From Thalassospira profundimaris (GTDB lineage: Bacteria > Pseudomonadota > Alphaproteobacteria > Rhodospirillales > Thalassospiraceae): 64,000 bases of DNA. Positions 27,108 through 36,202 of this stretch are shown here, piece after piece; within the stretch, counting starts at the first letter, position 1; every line of letters begins with the position of its first letter. The DNA lies in NCBI RefSeq assembly GCF_003326755.1, contig NZ_JPWH01000015.1, positions 56,877-120,876 of the forward strand, written 5' to 3'. The notes under the pieces are model-generated. The model saw only the letters and a list, made by a program, of their open reading frames with translations. It did not search any database and was not told where the DNA came from. The position numbers were made by a program, and so were the translations under genes.

Positions 27108-27389
27108 TCACACCGAGAGATAACCGGGAATGCGCAAATGGCGGCGCGCGACCTCGACGAAGAGCGGATCGCGCCTGGCCGCCCAGACAGCTGCGATGTG
27201 GCCAACGGCCCAGATCAGGATTCCGACCAGCCAGAGCTGAAGCCCGAGGCCGACCGCACCGGCGAGCGTGCCATTCAGGATGGCAACCGAGCGCGGTGCG
27301 CCGCCGAGGAGGATCGGCTCGGTCAGCGCGCGGTGGACCGGAACGCTGAACCCCGGAACTGCGTCGAGGACCTCGAAACTCACCGCCAT
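27108..27389 (-). CDS. trbD: TrbD / VirB3 inner-membrane protein
   Basis: A 93-residue protein with a hydrophobic pair of helices (about residues 38-70) and the family opening PVHRALTEPILLGGAPR. It associates with the VirB4 ATPase. The start at 27389 is fixed by its 1-base overlap with the trbC stop. A longer frame to 27812 only reads through trbC and trbB. Confidence 0.93.
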   Translation of the reverse strand: MAVSFEVLDAVPGFSVPVHRALTEPILLGGAPRSVAILNGTLAGAVGLGLQLWLVGILIWAVGHIAAVWAARRDPLFVEVARRHLRIPGYLSV

Positions 27390-27721
27390 CAGATCAGCGC
27401 TCCGCCACCAAAGCTGAAGAAGCTCAGGAAGAAGGACGAGGCCGCAAAGGCGATGGAGATGCCGAACACGATCTGGATCAGGCGCCGGAATCCGCCGCCG
27501 GTATCGCCGAAGGCCAGTGTCAGACCGGTGACGATGATGATGATCACCGCCACGATCTTGGCCACCGGCCCCTCGACGGAGTCGAGGATGGATTGCAGCG
27601 GCGCTTCCCAGGGCATGGAAGAACCGGAGGCATGAGCGACCGGGGCGATGAACAGGCTGACATAGGTGGCGGTGGCCGCGGTGGCGATGTGCTGGCGGAT
27701 GCGCAGGGCGTGACGGATCAT
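27389..27721 (-). CDS. trbC: TrbC / VirB2 major pilin
   Basis: A 110-residue pilin precursor with a long signal peptide (cleaved near VAHASGSS) and two hydrophobic helices (IVAVIIIIVTGLTLAFGD and IQIVFGISIAFAASSFFL). TrbC pilins are processed and often cyclised by TraF, encoded here at 42240. It overlaps trbB by 4 bp. Confidence 0.93.
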   Translation of the reverse strand: MIRHALRIRQHIATAATATYVSLFIAPVAHASGSSMPWEAPLQSILDSVEGPVAKIVAVIIIIVTGLTLAFGDTGGGFRRLIQIVFGISIAFAASSFFLSFFSFGGGALI

Positions 27722-28713
27722 TCGAGGTCTCCTGGTTCGTGAGTGGTGGGTTCTGAAATGAAAGGTGAAATCCGGTAGTCGCCCTCCGGCCCCAGGCCCT
27801 CGACGCGGGCAAGTTCGGCCAGACGATGCGCGGAACCGCGCCCGGCCAGGACGGCCACGAGATCGATGGTCTCCGCGATCATGGCCCGCGGCACAGTGAC
27901 GACGGCTTCCTGGATGAGTTGCTCGAGACGACGCAGCGCGCCGATCCCGGTACCGGCATGGATGGTGCCGATGCCGCCGGGATGGCCGGTGCCCCAGGCT
28001 TTGAGCAGGTCAAGCGCCTCGGCGCCACGCACCTCACCGATCGGAATACGATCGGGGCGCAGGCGCAGCGAGGACCGGACCAGATCGGACAGGCTGGCAA
28101 CACCGTCCTTGGTGCGCATCGCCACGAGGTTCGACGCGGCGCATTGAAGCTCTCGGGTGTCCTCGATGATCACGACGCGATCGGAGGTCTTGGCCACCTC
28201 GGCGAGCAGTGCATTGGTCAGCGTGGTCTTGCCGGTCGAGGTACCCCCCGCCACCAGGATATTGGCACGGGTCGCAACCGCCTGGCGCAGCGCCTCGGCC
28301 TGCATAAAGGTCATGGTTCCGGCGATGACATAATCTTCGAGGGTGAAGATGGCGACGGCGGGTTTGCGGATGGCGAACGTCGGCGCCGCGACCACGGGAG
28401 GCAACAGCCCCTCGAAGCGCTCGCCGGTTTCCGGCAGTTCCGCGGAAACGCGCGGGGACAGGCTATGAACTTCGACGCCGACATGGTGCGCGACCAGTCG
28501 AACGATGCGCTCGCCGTCTGCTGCGCTCAGCATCTTGCCGCTGTCGGCCAGCCCCTCGGAAAGTCGGTCGACCCAGAGCCGCCCATCGGGGTTGAGCATC
28601 ACCTCGACGGTCATGGGGTCGTCCAGAAACCCGGCGATCGCCGGCCCGAGCGCGGTGCGCAGCATCCGCGCGCCTCTCCGGATCACCTCTGGTCTCTGAT
28701 CAGTCTTTCCCAT
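27718..28713 (-). CDS. trbB: TrbB / VirB11 traffic ATPase
   Basis: A 331-residue hexameric ATPase. Walker A is [15 protein letters not shown] (near residue 155), the Asp box is [12 protein letters not shown], Walker B/His box is [20 protein letters not shown]. It is the first gene of the trb operon. In related elements copG and traG lie directly upstream; here 7.9 kb of cargo intervenes, so the native promoter context is lost or replaced. Confidence 0.95.
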   Translation of the reverse strand: MGKTDQRPEVIRRGARMLRTALGPAIAGFLDDPMTVEVMLNPDGRLWVDRLSEGLADSGKMLSAADGERIVRLVAHHVGVEVHSLSPRVSAELPETGERFEGLLPPVVAAPTFAIRKPAVAIFTLEDYVIAGTMTFMQAEALRQAVATRANILVAGGTSTGKTTLTNALLAEVAKTSDRVVIIEDTRELQCAASNLVAMRTKDGVASLSDLVRSSLRLRPDRIPIGEVRGAEALDLLKAWGTGHPGGIGTIHAGTGIGALRRLEQLIQEAVVTVPRAMIAETIDLVAVLAGRGSAHRLAELARVEGLGPEGDYRISPFISEPTTHEPGDLE

Positions 28714-28922
28714 GCCGGCCCCGTTCCCTTGCGGGCGCCTCCAACAGGCCGCCCTGGATCGGGGTCGATTAAGAAAGCCGTAAATGCCTACAGCTCAACA
28801 GGTTTCCGAGGGGGTAGTAGCGTGGCGTGTAAAGACAGGAAAACGGCGACTTTGCCTCCAGATCCACTTCAGAAGGAAGGCGTCGTGGCAACCGTCATGC
28901 GAACTTGGTGGTTTCGGGCGTA
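28714..28922. other. trbB upstream region up to the IS1182 left end
   Basis: 209 bp without a gene. It should carry the trb promoter on the minus strand, but I cannot point to a convincing -35/-10 pair. Confidence 0.4.
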
Positions 28923-30453
28923 TTTTGTTGAAAAACTCGCGCTTGATCGAAGGGCCGTCGGCTGATTCAATTCCTGAAGAGGGTGGGAGGATCGGCGATG
29001 ATGGGACCGCGGCAGGAGGCGCAACCGGCGCTGTTCTACGAGTTCTCGCTTGAGGATCATGTTCCGCAGAACCACCTGCTGCGCTCCATTGATCGGTTCG
29101 TCGACCTGTCCGGGATCCGCACCTACCTTGCCGATTTCTACAGCCACACCGGTCGGCCTTCGGTCGATCCCGAGCTGCTAATCCGGATGCTTCTGGTGGG
29201 CTATTGCTTCGGCATCCGGTCAGAACGGCGGCTCTGCGAGGAGGTGCATCTGAACCTTGCCTACCGGTGGTTTTGCCGCCTCGACCTTAGCGATCGCGTC
29301 CCGGATCACTCGACATTTTCCAAGAGCCGGCATGGACGGTTCCGCGACAGCGAACTGCTGCGGCACCTGTTTGAGACCACGGTGGCCCGCTGTATCGAAG
29401 AGGGCTTGGTCAGCGGCCAGCGCATGGCCATCGACGCCAGTCTGATTGAGGCCGATGCCAACAAGCAGAACTCGACACCAAAGGAAGAGTGGGATCCGGC
29501 GCAGGTCGATCCGGACGACGCGCCCCGCGCTGTGCGTGAGTATCTCGCCACCCTGGATGAGGCGGCGTTCGGTGCCGCCAGCGAGGTGCAGCCCAAGTTC
29601 ACGTCGCATTCCGACCCGGCCAGCCAATGGACGGCCGCCCGTAAGGGACCGGCATTCTTCAGCTATTCCGACAATTACCTGATCGACACGGACCACGGCG
29701 TCATCGTGGATGTTGAAGCGACGCGGTCCAACCGGCAAGCCGAAGTCGGTTCAACCAAGACCATGTTGGGGCGCGTCAAAGCCAGGTTCGACCTCCATCC
29801 CGAGCGTCTGATTGCAGACGCCGCCTACGGAACCGCTCCAATGCTGGGCTGGTTGGTCGACCGCAAAATCGCGCCCCACATTCCTGTCCTCGACAAGTCT
29901 GGACGCAGCGATGGCACCTGGACCCGCGCCGACTTCGAGTGGGACGCTGCAAACGACCAATACCTCTGCCCCGAGGGGCACGAGCTGAAGCAATTCCGCC
30001 GGAACTATTCCGACCCGAACCGGGGGCCGACAGGCAAGGGAACAGCGCGCTATCGGGCGCTGAAAGAGGTCTGCCAGGCCTGTCCATCCAAGGCAAAGTG
30101 CTGCCCCAACGCGGATGCGCGCAAGATCACCCGTGAAGAACATGAGGATGCCCGGCAGGTCGCCCGCGACATCGCCAAAACCGAGCAATACGTCATCTCG
30201 ATGAAGCTGAGGAAGAAGGTCGAGATGCTCTTCGCCCACCTCAAACGGATCTTGGGCCTGAACCGGCTCCGATTACGTGGCCCATGCGGCGCAAATGACG
30301 AATTCCTCCTGGCCGCAACCGCCCAAAACCTCCGCAAGATGGCCAAGCTCCTTCCTGCACCGCAGCAACCGCGAAAAGCCTGACAGGAAAGGCGCTCGCG
30401 CTCAAATCTGGGCGCCGCATTCTGCGCCAGCAAACGGGTGTTTTTCCACAGAA
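28923..30453 (+). mobile_element. IS1182-family insertion sequence
   Basis: The transposase gene is flanked by imperfect inverted repeats. The left end has TGTTGAAAAACTCGCGCTTG (from 28926), and the reverse complement of the right end has TGTGGAAAAACACCCGTTTG (to 30449): 16 of 20 match. The exact outer bases and any target duplication were not resolved, so the ends are approximate. Confidence 0.75.
28998..30383 (+). CDS. tnpA: IS1182-family transposase
   Basis: A 461-residue DDE transposase. It has the N-terminal DUF772 region (YSHTGRPSVDPELLIRMLLV and RRLCEEVHLNLAYRWFCRLD). Catalytic residues are in MAIDASLIEADANK, LIADAAYGTAP and KKVEMLFAHLKRILGLNRL. A Cys-rich insert (CQACPSKAKCCPN) is typical of this family. 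The reading frame is intact. A GTG 15 bp upstream is possible, but ATG 28998 has GGGAGGA before it. Confidence 0.92.
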   Translation: MMGPRQEAQPALFYEFSLEDHVPQNHLLRSIDRFVDLSGIRTYLADFYSHTGRPSVDPELLIRMLLVGYCFGIRSERRLCEEVHLNLAYRWFCRLDLSDRVPDHSTFSKSRHGRFRDSELLRHLFETTVARCIEEGLVSGQRMAIDASLIEADANKQNSTPKEEWDPAQVDPDDAPRAVREYLATLDEAAFGAASEVQPKFTSHSDPASQWTAARKGPAFFSYSDNYLIDTDHGVIVDVEATRSNRQAEVGSTKTMLGRVKARFDLHPERLIADAAYGTAPMLGWLVDRKIAPHIPVLDKSGRSDGTWTRADFEWDAANDQYLCPEGHELKQFRRNYSDPNRGPTGKGTARYRALKEVCQACPSKAKCCPNADARKITREEHEDARQVARDIAKTEQYVISMKLRKKVEMLFAHLKRILGLNRLRLRGPCGANDEFLLAATAQNLRKMAKLLPAPQQPRKA

Positions 30454-30675
30454 TCGGCGGTGAGCCGACTTGCGGCGCAGCAGCAAAGCACCTGCAGCAA
30501 TTGGCAATTGCCGCCGTTCGCGCGCGCCGCAGCGAGACCTTGGCCGTGACCGACCCGTCGGGCGGATAGCTGCCGGTGAGGGGGCAGCATCGCACCCGCA
30601 AAGACCGGTGATAGCCGTCGTTCACAGGCACCCTTTGGATCGACGTGACGGGCAGCTTCCCGCTATACATGCAGC
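30454..30675. other. Gap between the IS1182 element and the AbiV-like gene
   Basis: 222 bp. No gene is supported and no strong promoter was identified. Confidence 0.4.
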
Positions 30676-31542
30676 ATGGCAAGAAAACCCGACATAGGCC
30701 TTCGAAAGGGGCTACGATTGTGCCAGATGAGGCACGAGGACCGGCTGGCCTTCATTGCTGAAGGTTTGCCTATTTTACTTGCGAGCGCTCAGGGCTTTCA
30801 GGATGCTGCCGCTCGCCTACATGATCGTCCTAGGGAAGAAGACGTGATGGTCAGCTTCTCGGATGAAGAAGCCGCGAAAATCCTGATCCTAATGGACATT
30901 GTTCGTTGCCCCCCGGCCCAGGTAAACCAGCATATCGGCAAGCTGATGCGCTGGTTTTACGATCATCTGGCACGGCTCATTTACGCGAAGGCGACGAGTT
31001 GGAAGCCTGTGAGCGTTGCCCAGCTCCAGCACTATTTGCAAACCGAATGCGAAGAGCACACGCTGGAGGGATTCGCGGGAGAGTTTATCCTGCCGGGCGG
31101 GCCGGTCCACGAACGGGAAAGCGCTCTGTACGCGGACATTCAGTCATACGACAACGGCGAACTGGCTTGGCACGAACCGCGAACCCGGCCGTCACTGTTT
31201 GGGCCGGAAGAATCCGACGCGCTGCGGGTTGCCAATGCTATGCAGCGGCTTGGGGTGCTCAGCCTCGATGGCCTGCGCATCGTCGCATCCATCTGGAGCG
31301 GGACACGGTTCACCGAGAAACAAACCCTGCACACGTCAAAAGCGCTAATGCAGGCAACGCTGGAACAGATGGAAGCGACCGGACTGATCTCCGAGAGCGC
31401 GGAGGATGGGGACGTTATGACCCTGTATGAGCGCTGGCAGATCCCCATGTATGAGCTTGAGATCACCCCGACGATCCAGACGATGGAAGAACTGCGCGAA
31501 GCCCAAGTACGGATGCTGAATGACGAAATGGGAGGTTGGTAA
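30676..31542 (+). CDS. AbiV-like (HEPN-fold) protein, possible abortive-infection gene
   Basis: A 288-residue protein. The N-terminal 100 residues look like the AbiV helical pattern: a helix with an LPILLASAQGFQDAAARL stretch, then the helix SDEEAAKILILMDIVRCP resembling the AbiV LEE-x-GKA helix. The C-terminal half (DALRVANAMQRLGVLSLDGL onwards) looks like a winged-helix segment. AbiV proteins act in phage exclusion in lactococci. No R-x4-6-H RNase motif was found. The start has a poor ribosome-binding site. It stands convergent with the HEPN gene 30 bp away. The function is inferred from a weak family resemblance and its neighbourhood. Confidence 0.5.
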   Translation: MARKPDIGLRKGLRLCQMRHEDRLAFIAEGLPILLASAQGFQDAAARLHDRPREEDVMVSFSDEEAAKILILMDIVRCPPAQVNQHIGKLMRWFYDHLARLIYAKATSWKPVSVAQLQHYLQTECEEHTLEGFAGEFILPGGPVHERESALYADIQSYDNGELAWHEPRTRPSLFGPEESDALRVANAMQRLGVLSLDGLRIVASIWSGTRFTEKQTLHTSKALMQATLEQMEATGLISESAEDGDVMTLYERWQIPMYELEITPTIQTMEELREAQVRMLNDEMGGW

Positions 31543-31571
31543 AGCACGGGGACAAGAACAGCTTCAATTCA

Positions 31572-32042
31572 TCAGTCGGTTCTATGCTCGTAGGCTTCCA
31601 ACATGCGCGGTGACATAATGATCGCTGCCATCAGAATCGTGATGGAATATTCCAGCAATTCCCTGCTCCGCTCAGGGTCGAAGAAACGCCCATTAAACTT
31701 TCCCCCGTGAAACAGGTTGTTCCGGACGCGCCTGACATAGAGGAAGATGAGGTCGTTTTCGTTCTGCGCCTGCGGAGCAACAATGCGCCATTGAAGCACA
31801 TCATCCACATAGACCTGCTTTTTCGGAGGATGTCCCAGCATGTAGGCGATGGCTACTGCAACGTCCGCACCCGCTTGTTCTGTAAGGGGAGGCAGTTCAC
31901 GGGCAAATCGTGTCCAGTCGGGATTAGCGGCATTGCCAGGGCCAGCAACGCAGTAGCCGGTTACCTTCAGACAGTATTCAAACTGGGCGAAGACACGGAA
32001 AAGTTCCGACGCCAAATCAGCCATTTCCCGATTGTATTGCAT
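31572..32042 (-). CDS. HEPN-domain protein (candidate RNase)
   Basis: A 156-residue all-helical protein with the HEPN signature R107-N-N-L-F-H112 (R-x4-H) in the segment VRRVRNNLFHGGKF. HEPN proteins with an intact R-x4-6-H are often RNases in toxin-antitoxin or abortive-infection systems. No adjacent nucleotidyltransferase antitoxin is seen. It lies convergent with the AbiV-like gene and beside the IS66 relic, so a partner could have been lost on that side. Confidence 0.6.
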   Translation of the reverse strand: MQYNREMADLASELFRVFAQFEYCLKVTGYCVAGPGNAANPDWTRFARELPPLTEQAGADVAVAIAYMLGHPPKKQVYVDDVLQWRIVAPQAQNENDLIFLYVRRVRNNLFHGGKFNGRFFDPERSRELLEYSITILMAAIIMSPRMLEAYEHRTD

Positions 32043-32100
32043 AAAACACCTCCACTCTGTGAGAGCCTCTCAGAAATCTCATTGGCACGACAGAGCAATA

Positions 32101-32365
32101 TCATGCGGCCTTCTCTTGGCGAACTCGAATGCCGGCGAGCACAGACCGCGAAATCTCATGCCGTCGCGCTTTCTCGGCCATCTTCAAGCCTGGACCGTAG
32201 TTCTCCTTAACAATCCGGACCTTCTCGGCATCCGTCCAACGGCGACGGCGCCCAAAGTCGGAAACCGCCAAAACCTGAATGCGGGGGGCTTCGTGTGCGT
32301 CCATAAGGGCGTCCGGTAGCCTGAAAGACAGCATTCCCGCCAGACGGCCCTCGGCGCATGCTTAC
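32101..32365 (-). mobile_element. IS66-family relic (left end and truncated tnpA)
   Basis: On the minus strand the relic begins with GTAAGC at 32365, the usual start of IS66-family termini. It then encodes up to 77 codons of the TnpA (OrfA) type with the HTH signature RRRRWTDAEKVRIVKENYGPG and ARRHEISRSVL. The sequence degenerates after that and stops at 32101. tnpB and tnpC are absent. The insertion point cuts the AAA ATPase relic that reads into it. Confidence 0.7.
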
Positions 32366-32541
32366 GCTTCGTCGAGTAGCAGCAGAAAGGCCATGTCATG
32401 CGTAAACACGATCACCTGGCGGCTGGCGCCCACTTCGGCCAAGCGCGCGGCAACTCGATCACGGTGCAGGTGATCAAGAGAGGAAACCGGGTCGACGAAA
32501 ACGATGGGATGCGCTTCAGGGCATTGCGATCGTTCAACTGC
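32362..32541 (-). pseudogene. C-terminal fragment of an AAA/SMC-like ATPase, truncated by IS66
   Basis: Translating the minus strand gives about 58 residues with Walker B (HPIVFVDPVSSLD), then LHRDRVAARLAEVGASRQ and VIVFTHDMAFLLLLDEA. It stops at a TAA made by the IS66 terminus (GC|GTAAGC). The usual DDPVSSLD has lost one Asp. No start codon or upstream half exists: the fragment begins right after the stop of the intact ABC-3C ATPase. It is the tail of a different ATPase, probably another defence gene. Confidence 0.65.
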
Positions 32542-34497
32542 TCAGTTCTCCTTTTCTTGCGGCCAATCCTCTGGGACCAATGCGGGGGGTTTAGTCCATG
32601 GTATTTCGATGAGTGCGTCCTGAAACCACTGATCACGAAGATTCGCATGCTCAGTGACGATCAATTGGAAGCCTGGAACATCGTCTTGGGTGAACTTCAG
32701 CAACAGCTCGAACAACCGGCGCACAGCATCGAGGTCGGCGTCGGCTTCCGTCTTCTGCACCGAACCATCGGCATCCCTGTATACCTGCTCGGAGGGGAAG
32801 TAGACTTGGGTTGGTTGGTCGATCAACAGGAAGCGCGGAATCGGACGGTTGTTCTGAGCCGCGAATAGATGCAGGGCGAGCAATGCTGACAGATGGTAGG
32901 CCAAATGGTTCTCGCCGCCGCCAGTCCTGCCCATTGGCACAGGACGCTCGGGTCGATCGAAGACGATTGTCAACTTCGGCAGGTTGAGCCGCGCAGGGTA
33001 AGGACCGAATTCGGCGTTGAACTTCTGGATGTATTGCGACACCTGTGCGGAAATGTTGTTGAGGATCGAGGTCAGGCGTTCGTTGCTGTCGTCAGCGCCT
33101 ATCTGCTCCTCAAGCTGCTTAACTTTGTTGTTGAGACGGCGATTCTCCGATTCCAGTTTGGCAAGATCCTCATTCGGGAGGAGCGTTTCCAGGAACAGGC
33201 TGATACGGCCAACCACGCGCGCGGCCGCGTTGTTGCGGGTACCCATTTGGGCGATGACTTCGTTGGCTGAGATCGCCGCGGATAGCTCCGCTTCCTTCTG
33301 CTTGATATCGCCCGCGATCCCATCCGCTTTGCCGACCAGTTCGGCTAGGTAGGCTTCGAGCTTGGGGCGCTGGCCGGTGGCGATGCGTAACTCTTTGTCG
33401 AGCGTTTCCAATTCATTGAGCAGAACGACGGCGACCGGGGATTCCAGCGCCAAGTTTTGTTCGCTGAACGGCCATCGCCATTCGCCGCTGTCGGGGTTCT
33501 TCGGCAGTGCCTTGATTGAGGCCAGCCGGTCTATCTGTTCGGCGGCCTCATTTTCGTAGCCGCGCGCCCGCTTGGCGAACTGTCGTGCCGCGTCAATCCG
33601 GGCCTGCGTATCACGGCGATCCTGACGCAGTTGGGCCAGCTCATCTTCCAGAAACGAAACCCGGCTGCCGTCGTCGTCTGGCACGGTTTCGGGCTTCCAC
33701 GACAGAGCCAACCTCAATGCGTCGATGATCCCGTCGGCATTCGGGTTCTCGTCGGTGTTGCCGATGACCCCGACTGTCTTGGCTTCCGAGTAGAGGCCGA
33801 TAGCTTGTTCGTGCGACGTGTCGACAGCGTCGCGTGCCTGATCCAGCTTCTTGTTGCTGATCCTCAGATCGCGCTGCGCTAAGCGCAGCCTGGATTCCAA
33901 CTCGTAGCGATCGTGTGACGAGACGCCAAGCAAGATTGGCAACGTGTCGCGGATCGCCTGCGGTTGGAACTGCTCGTTCTGGCGATAGAAAAGTTGATCT
34001 TTGTTGGCGACCAGCCCCTGCTTCTGGAACAGATAGTAGAACGTGTGCTTGACGTTCGCGTCGTAGCTAACTCTGCTGTGCTCAGGCGCGACTTCCGTGC
34101 GGTTCTCGGGAATGCCGAGCAAGCGCGACAGCAGTTCGACAATACTGTCATCGTCAGTGTTGACCGCCAGATCCTTGAACTCGGGCACCTCCAATTGGGC
34201 ACCCCTTCGCAACATCGCCGTGCTGCAACTCGCGCCACCTCCTGGCGGGGTTGGCTTGGCAATCAGCACCTGTTCTTTCTCGAACTGGTAGATCACGGCA
34301 AACCAAGACACCTTGTCACGGATGATGCCTTCGGGGACGTTGAACGAGGAGCGTCCCATGCAGTACTCGATGATCTCGGAGAGCGCAGACTTGCCGGTAG
34401 AGGAGCGACCGGTGATGACGTTGAGCCCGTCTACCTTAAACCGGATGTCACGGCGCTGGCCGTCATGGCTGTAGATGTGGATGGATCTGATCTTCAT
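32542..34497 (-). CDS. ABC-three-component system ATPase (DUF3732, RecN/SMC-like)
   Basis: A 651-residue ABC-type ATPase. It has Walker A GRSSTGKSALSEI near residue 25, a long coiled-coil middle (about 220-480, rich in Glu/Gln/Arg), an ABC signature region GRTGGGENHLAYHLSALLAL, and Walker B RFLLIDQPTQVYFP near 570. The DUF3732 architecture is the ATPase of ABC-3C conflict systems. The ATG at 34497 overlaps the middle-component stop (ATGA); the frame open further upstream reads through that gene. It should sense or clamp foreign nucleic acid and trigger the nuclease-fused partner. Confidence 0.85.
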   Translation of the reverse strand: MKIRSIHIYSHDGQRRDIRFKVDGLNVITGRSSTGKSALSEIIEYCMGRSSFNVPEGIIRDKVSWFAVIYQFEKEQVLIAKPTPPGGGASCSTAMLRRGAQLEVPEFKDLAVNTDDDSIVELLSRLLGIPENRTEVAPEHSRVSYDANVKHTFYYLFQKQGLVANKDQLFYRQNEQFQPQAIRDTLPILLGVSSHDRYELESRLRLAQRDLRISNKKLDQARDAVDTSHEQAIGLYSEAKTVGVIGNTDENPNADGIIDALRLALSWKPETVPDDDGSRVSFLEDELAQLRQDRRDTQARIDAARQFAKRARGYENEAAEQIDRLASIKALPKNPDSGEWRWPFSEQNLALESPVAVVLLNELETLDKELRIATGQRPKLEAYLAELVGKADGIAGDIKQKEAELSAAISANEVIAQMGTRNNAAARVVGRISLFLETLLPNEDLAKLESENRRLNNKVKQLEEQIGADDSNERLTSILNNISAQVSQYIQKFNAEFGPYPARLNLPKLTIVFDRPERPVPMGRTGGGENHLAYHLSALLALHLFAAQNNRPIPRFLLIDQPTQVYFPSEQVYRDADGSVQKTEADADLDAVRRLFELLLKFTQDDVPGFQLIVTEHANLRDQWFQDALIEIPWTKPPALVPEDWPQEKEN

Positions 34498-34982
34498 GGT
34501 CGAATCCCGAAAGTCGCATAAACCGTCGCCCGGTCGGCAATGCGTGCAAATTCCTTTCCGACGATCCGAGCCACCTTCTGGCAGGCGACGGTTTCGGCGG
34601 TTCCATCGACGCTCTTGCGGACCTTCTTGGGTACGGTCTGGATGCGACCGTCGTCCGAGACGTCGATGCAGCCCCGTTCCATAAGCAGACCGAACCCCTC
34701 GAAGGCATACGGCAGCATCTGCGTGACACGGTCGGCGAAGCCCACCATGATTTGCTGGTTCTTCTCTGCGGTCTTGAGCAGGTAACTGCGTGGACTGCCG
34801 GCGATTATCTCGCGCGAATCCTTGTGTAGGCACAGTGGCAATACAAGCAGCGACAGCGAAAAGGGCATGCCGCGATCGTCTTCTTCCTCGTAGCCGTGCA
34901 GGGCACGGAACAGGACCAAGCCGCAGAATGCAGGATTGAAAAGGTTCCGAATTTCAAAGGGGCGCTGATCCCATCGCTTCAC
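34494..34982 (-). CDS. ABC-three-component system middle component
   Basis: A 162-residue protein opening KRWDQRPFEIRNLFNPAFCG, a conserved start of ABC-3C middle components, with LSLLVLPLCLHKDSRE following and two helical segments after it. A GTG start at 34982 is chosen because GTGA overlaps the upstream gene's TGA and removes non-family residues. It is thought to bridge the ATPase and effector. Both ends overlap neighbours by 4 bp, showing translational coupling. Confidence 0.8.
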   Translation of the reverse strand: MKRWDQRPFEIRNLFNPAFCGLVLFRALHGYEEEDDRGMPFSLSLLVLPLCLHKDSREIIAGSPRSYLLKTAEKNQQIMVGFADRVTQMLPYAFEGFGLLMERGCIDVSDDGRIQTVPKKVRKSVDGTAETVACQKVARIVGKEFARIADRATVYATFGIRP

Positions 34983-36202
34983 GAGGCGACCCCCAGGACA
35001 TTGCCAAGTCGGTCGAGAAATCTTGGGTGCCAATAAACCTTGGGTCCGGGGGTGGAATCCGCCAGAATGTGAAAGCTGCCGCGAAGGACATAGGGCTCCG
35101 TCACCCGTGCGCGAATGCGTAGAGATTCGATCTTTCCAGTCTCAAATTCCGCCCAGTTGTAGAGAGTCGCGCCGGCTTCGCGCAGCGCATCCTCCGCACT
35201 GTCGTCCGTCAGCTTCTCAAAGGCGACGTCTTTATAGCGACCCCATTCATCGGTGAGGCGATCTTCGTACTCCTCGACCTCTCCCAATACGAGCAGATTC
35301 TCGCGGGCCCAGGCCGATCGTTGTTCGAACGCCCGATAATAATCCAGAATCGCGCTCCTGATCCGATTGGAGGAAATACCAATCTCGCGCAGTTGCGCCA
35401 CGAACAGGCGTGGATCTGAATCGGTGTCAATCTCGTCGGCAGGCAGCTTTCCGCGGAAGGTGATAGGAAGGTTGTCTGCCTTGTATTCTTCGGCGAAGCT
35501 TGAGAGCTTGTCCGACACTTCGTAGCCGAAGATCCCTTCCGGTCTGGCACCAGTCAAGTGTTTGATCACTGCGTCGGTCCACCAGCCTTCCAGTCTCTGA
35601 AAGACGAACTCCCTGTGCTCGCGCCGGATGCTTCGCATGTGTTTGTCCCTTATGATTGTCGGGATGTCGACAATGCGCGGGCTACCATCGAGGATCAGGA
35701 CGCGTTCCAGGAAGTCCTGCTTCTCTGAATCGCTAAGTTCATTGAATAATACGGCAATCGGCGTGATAAGTTTCGACCTCGACTTGCTGAGTGCTTCGTT
35801 GGCAAGCTGGGCCAGTGTTGCCGCATCACCCGAAGCGACTGGTCGATCCGGGAGGAGGCCAGCAAGGAAAGAGTCCGACGATACCGTGCCGGTGGTGAAC
35901 AGGAAGAACCGCAAATTTGATGCAGCACGACCATCCCGCTTATACCGCAGCAGCCAAATATTGACGGACTTCCAGAAATCGGTCGACAGATCGGTTAACT
36001 TGTCACCGACTGCTTTGTGTTTGAGTGAAGCGAGGGACTTGCCACCGTCGGTAGCAATGAAATCGAGATCATCGTCCTTTTCGAGACAAACGGTCGTATC
36101 CTCCGGCAACTGAAGCAGGTGCAGCAGGGAAAGACGCGCCTGATAGATATATCCAAGACCTTGCTCGCCGGCTGAATACTTATCGGTATGCGCATTGGTC
36201 AT
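34979..36202 (-). CDS. ABC-three-component system effector: REase-like nuclease with C-terminal ABC-3C domain
   Basis: A 407-residue protein. The N-terminus (GYIYQARLSLLHLL) leads to a restriction-endonuclease-like core: E41, the acidic run at 43-47, and K61-H-K63 in SLASLKHK, in the order of a D/E-x-K nuclease. The remaining 250 residues are the helical ABC-3C C-terminal domain that docks to the other components. It is the first gene of the three-gene operon. A DNA-cleaving effector is inferred from the motif; cleavage is not shown. Confidence 0.75.
   Translation of the reverse strand: MTNAHTDKYSAGEQGLGYIYQARLSLLHLLQLPEDTTVCLEKDDDLDFIATDGGKSLASLKHKAVGDKLTDLSTDFWKSVNIWLLRYKRDGRAASNLRFFLFTTGTVSSDSFLAGLLPDRPVASGDAATLAQLANEALSKSRSKLITPIAVLFNELSDSEKQDFLERVLILDGSPRIVDIPTIIRDKHMRSIRREHREFVFQRLEGWWTDAVIKHLTGARPEGIFGYEVSDKLSSFAEEYKADNLPITFRGKLPADEIDTDSDPRLFVAQLREIGISSNRIRSAILDYYRAFEQRSAWARENLLVLGEVEEYEDRLTDEWGRYKDVAFEKLTDDSAEDALREAGATLYNWAEFETGKIESLRIRARVTEPYVLRGSFHILADSTPGPKVYWHPRFLDRLGNVLGVAS

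Noticed and set aside
25620..27635. A 671-codon open frame on the plus strand
   Set aside because: It is antisense to trbE, which has clear VirB4 motifs. The long frame is a GC-rich shadow with His/Arg/Gln-rich composition and no family resemblance.
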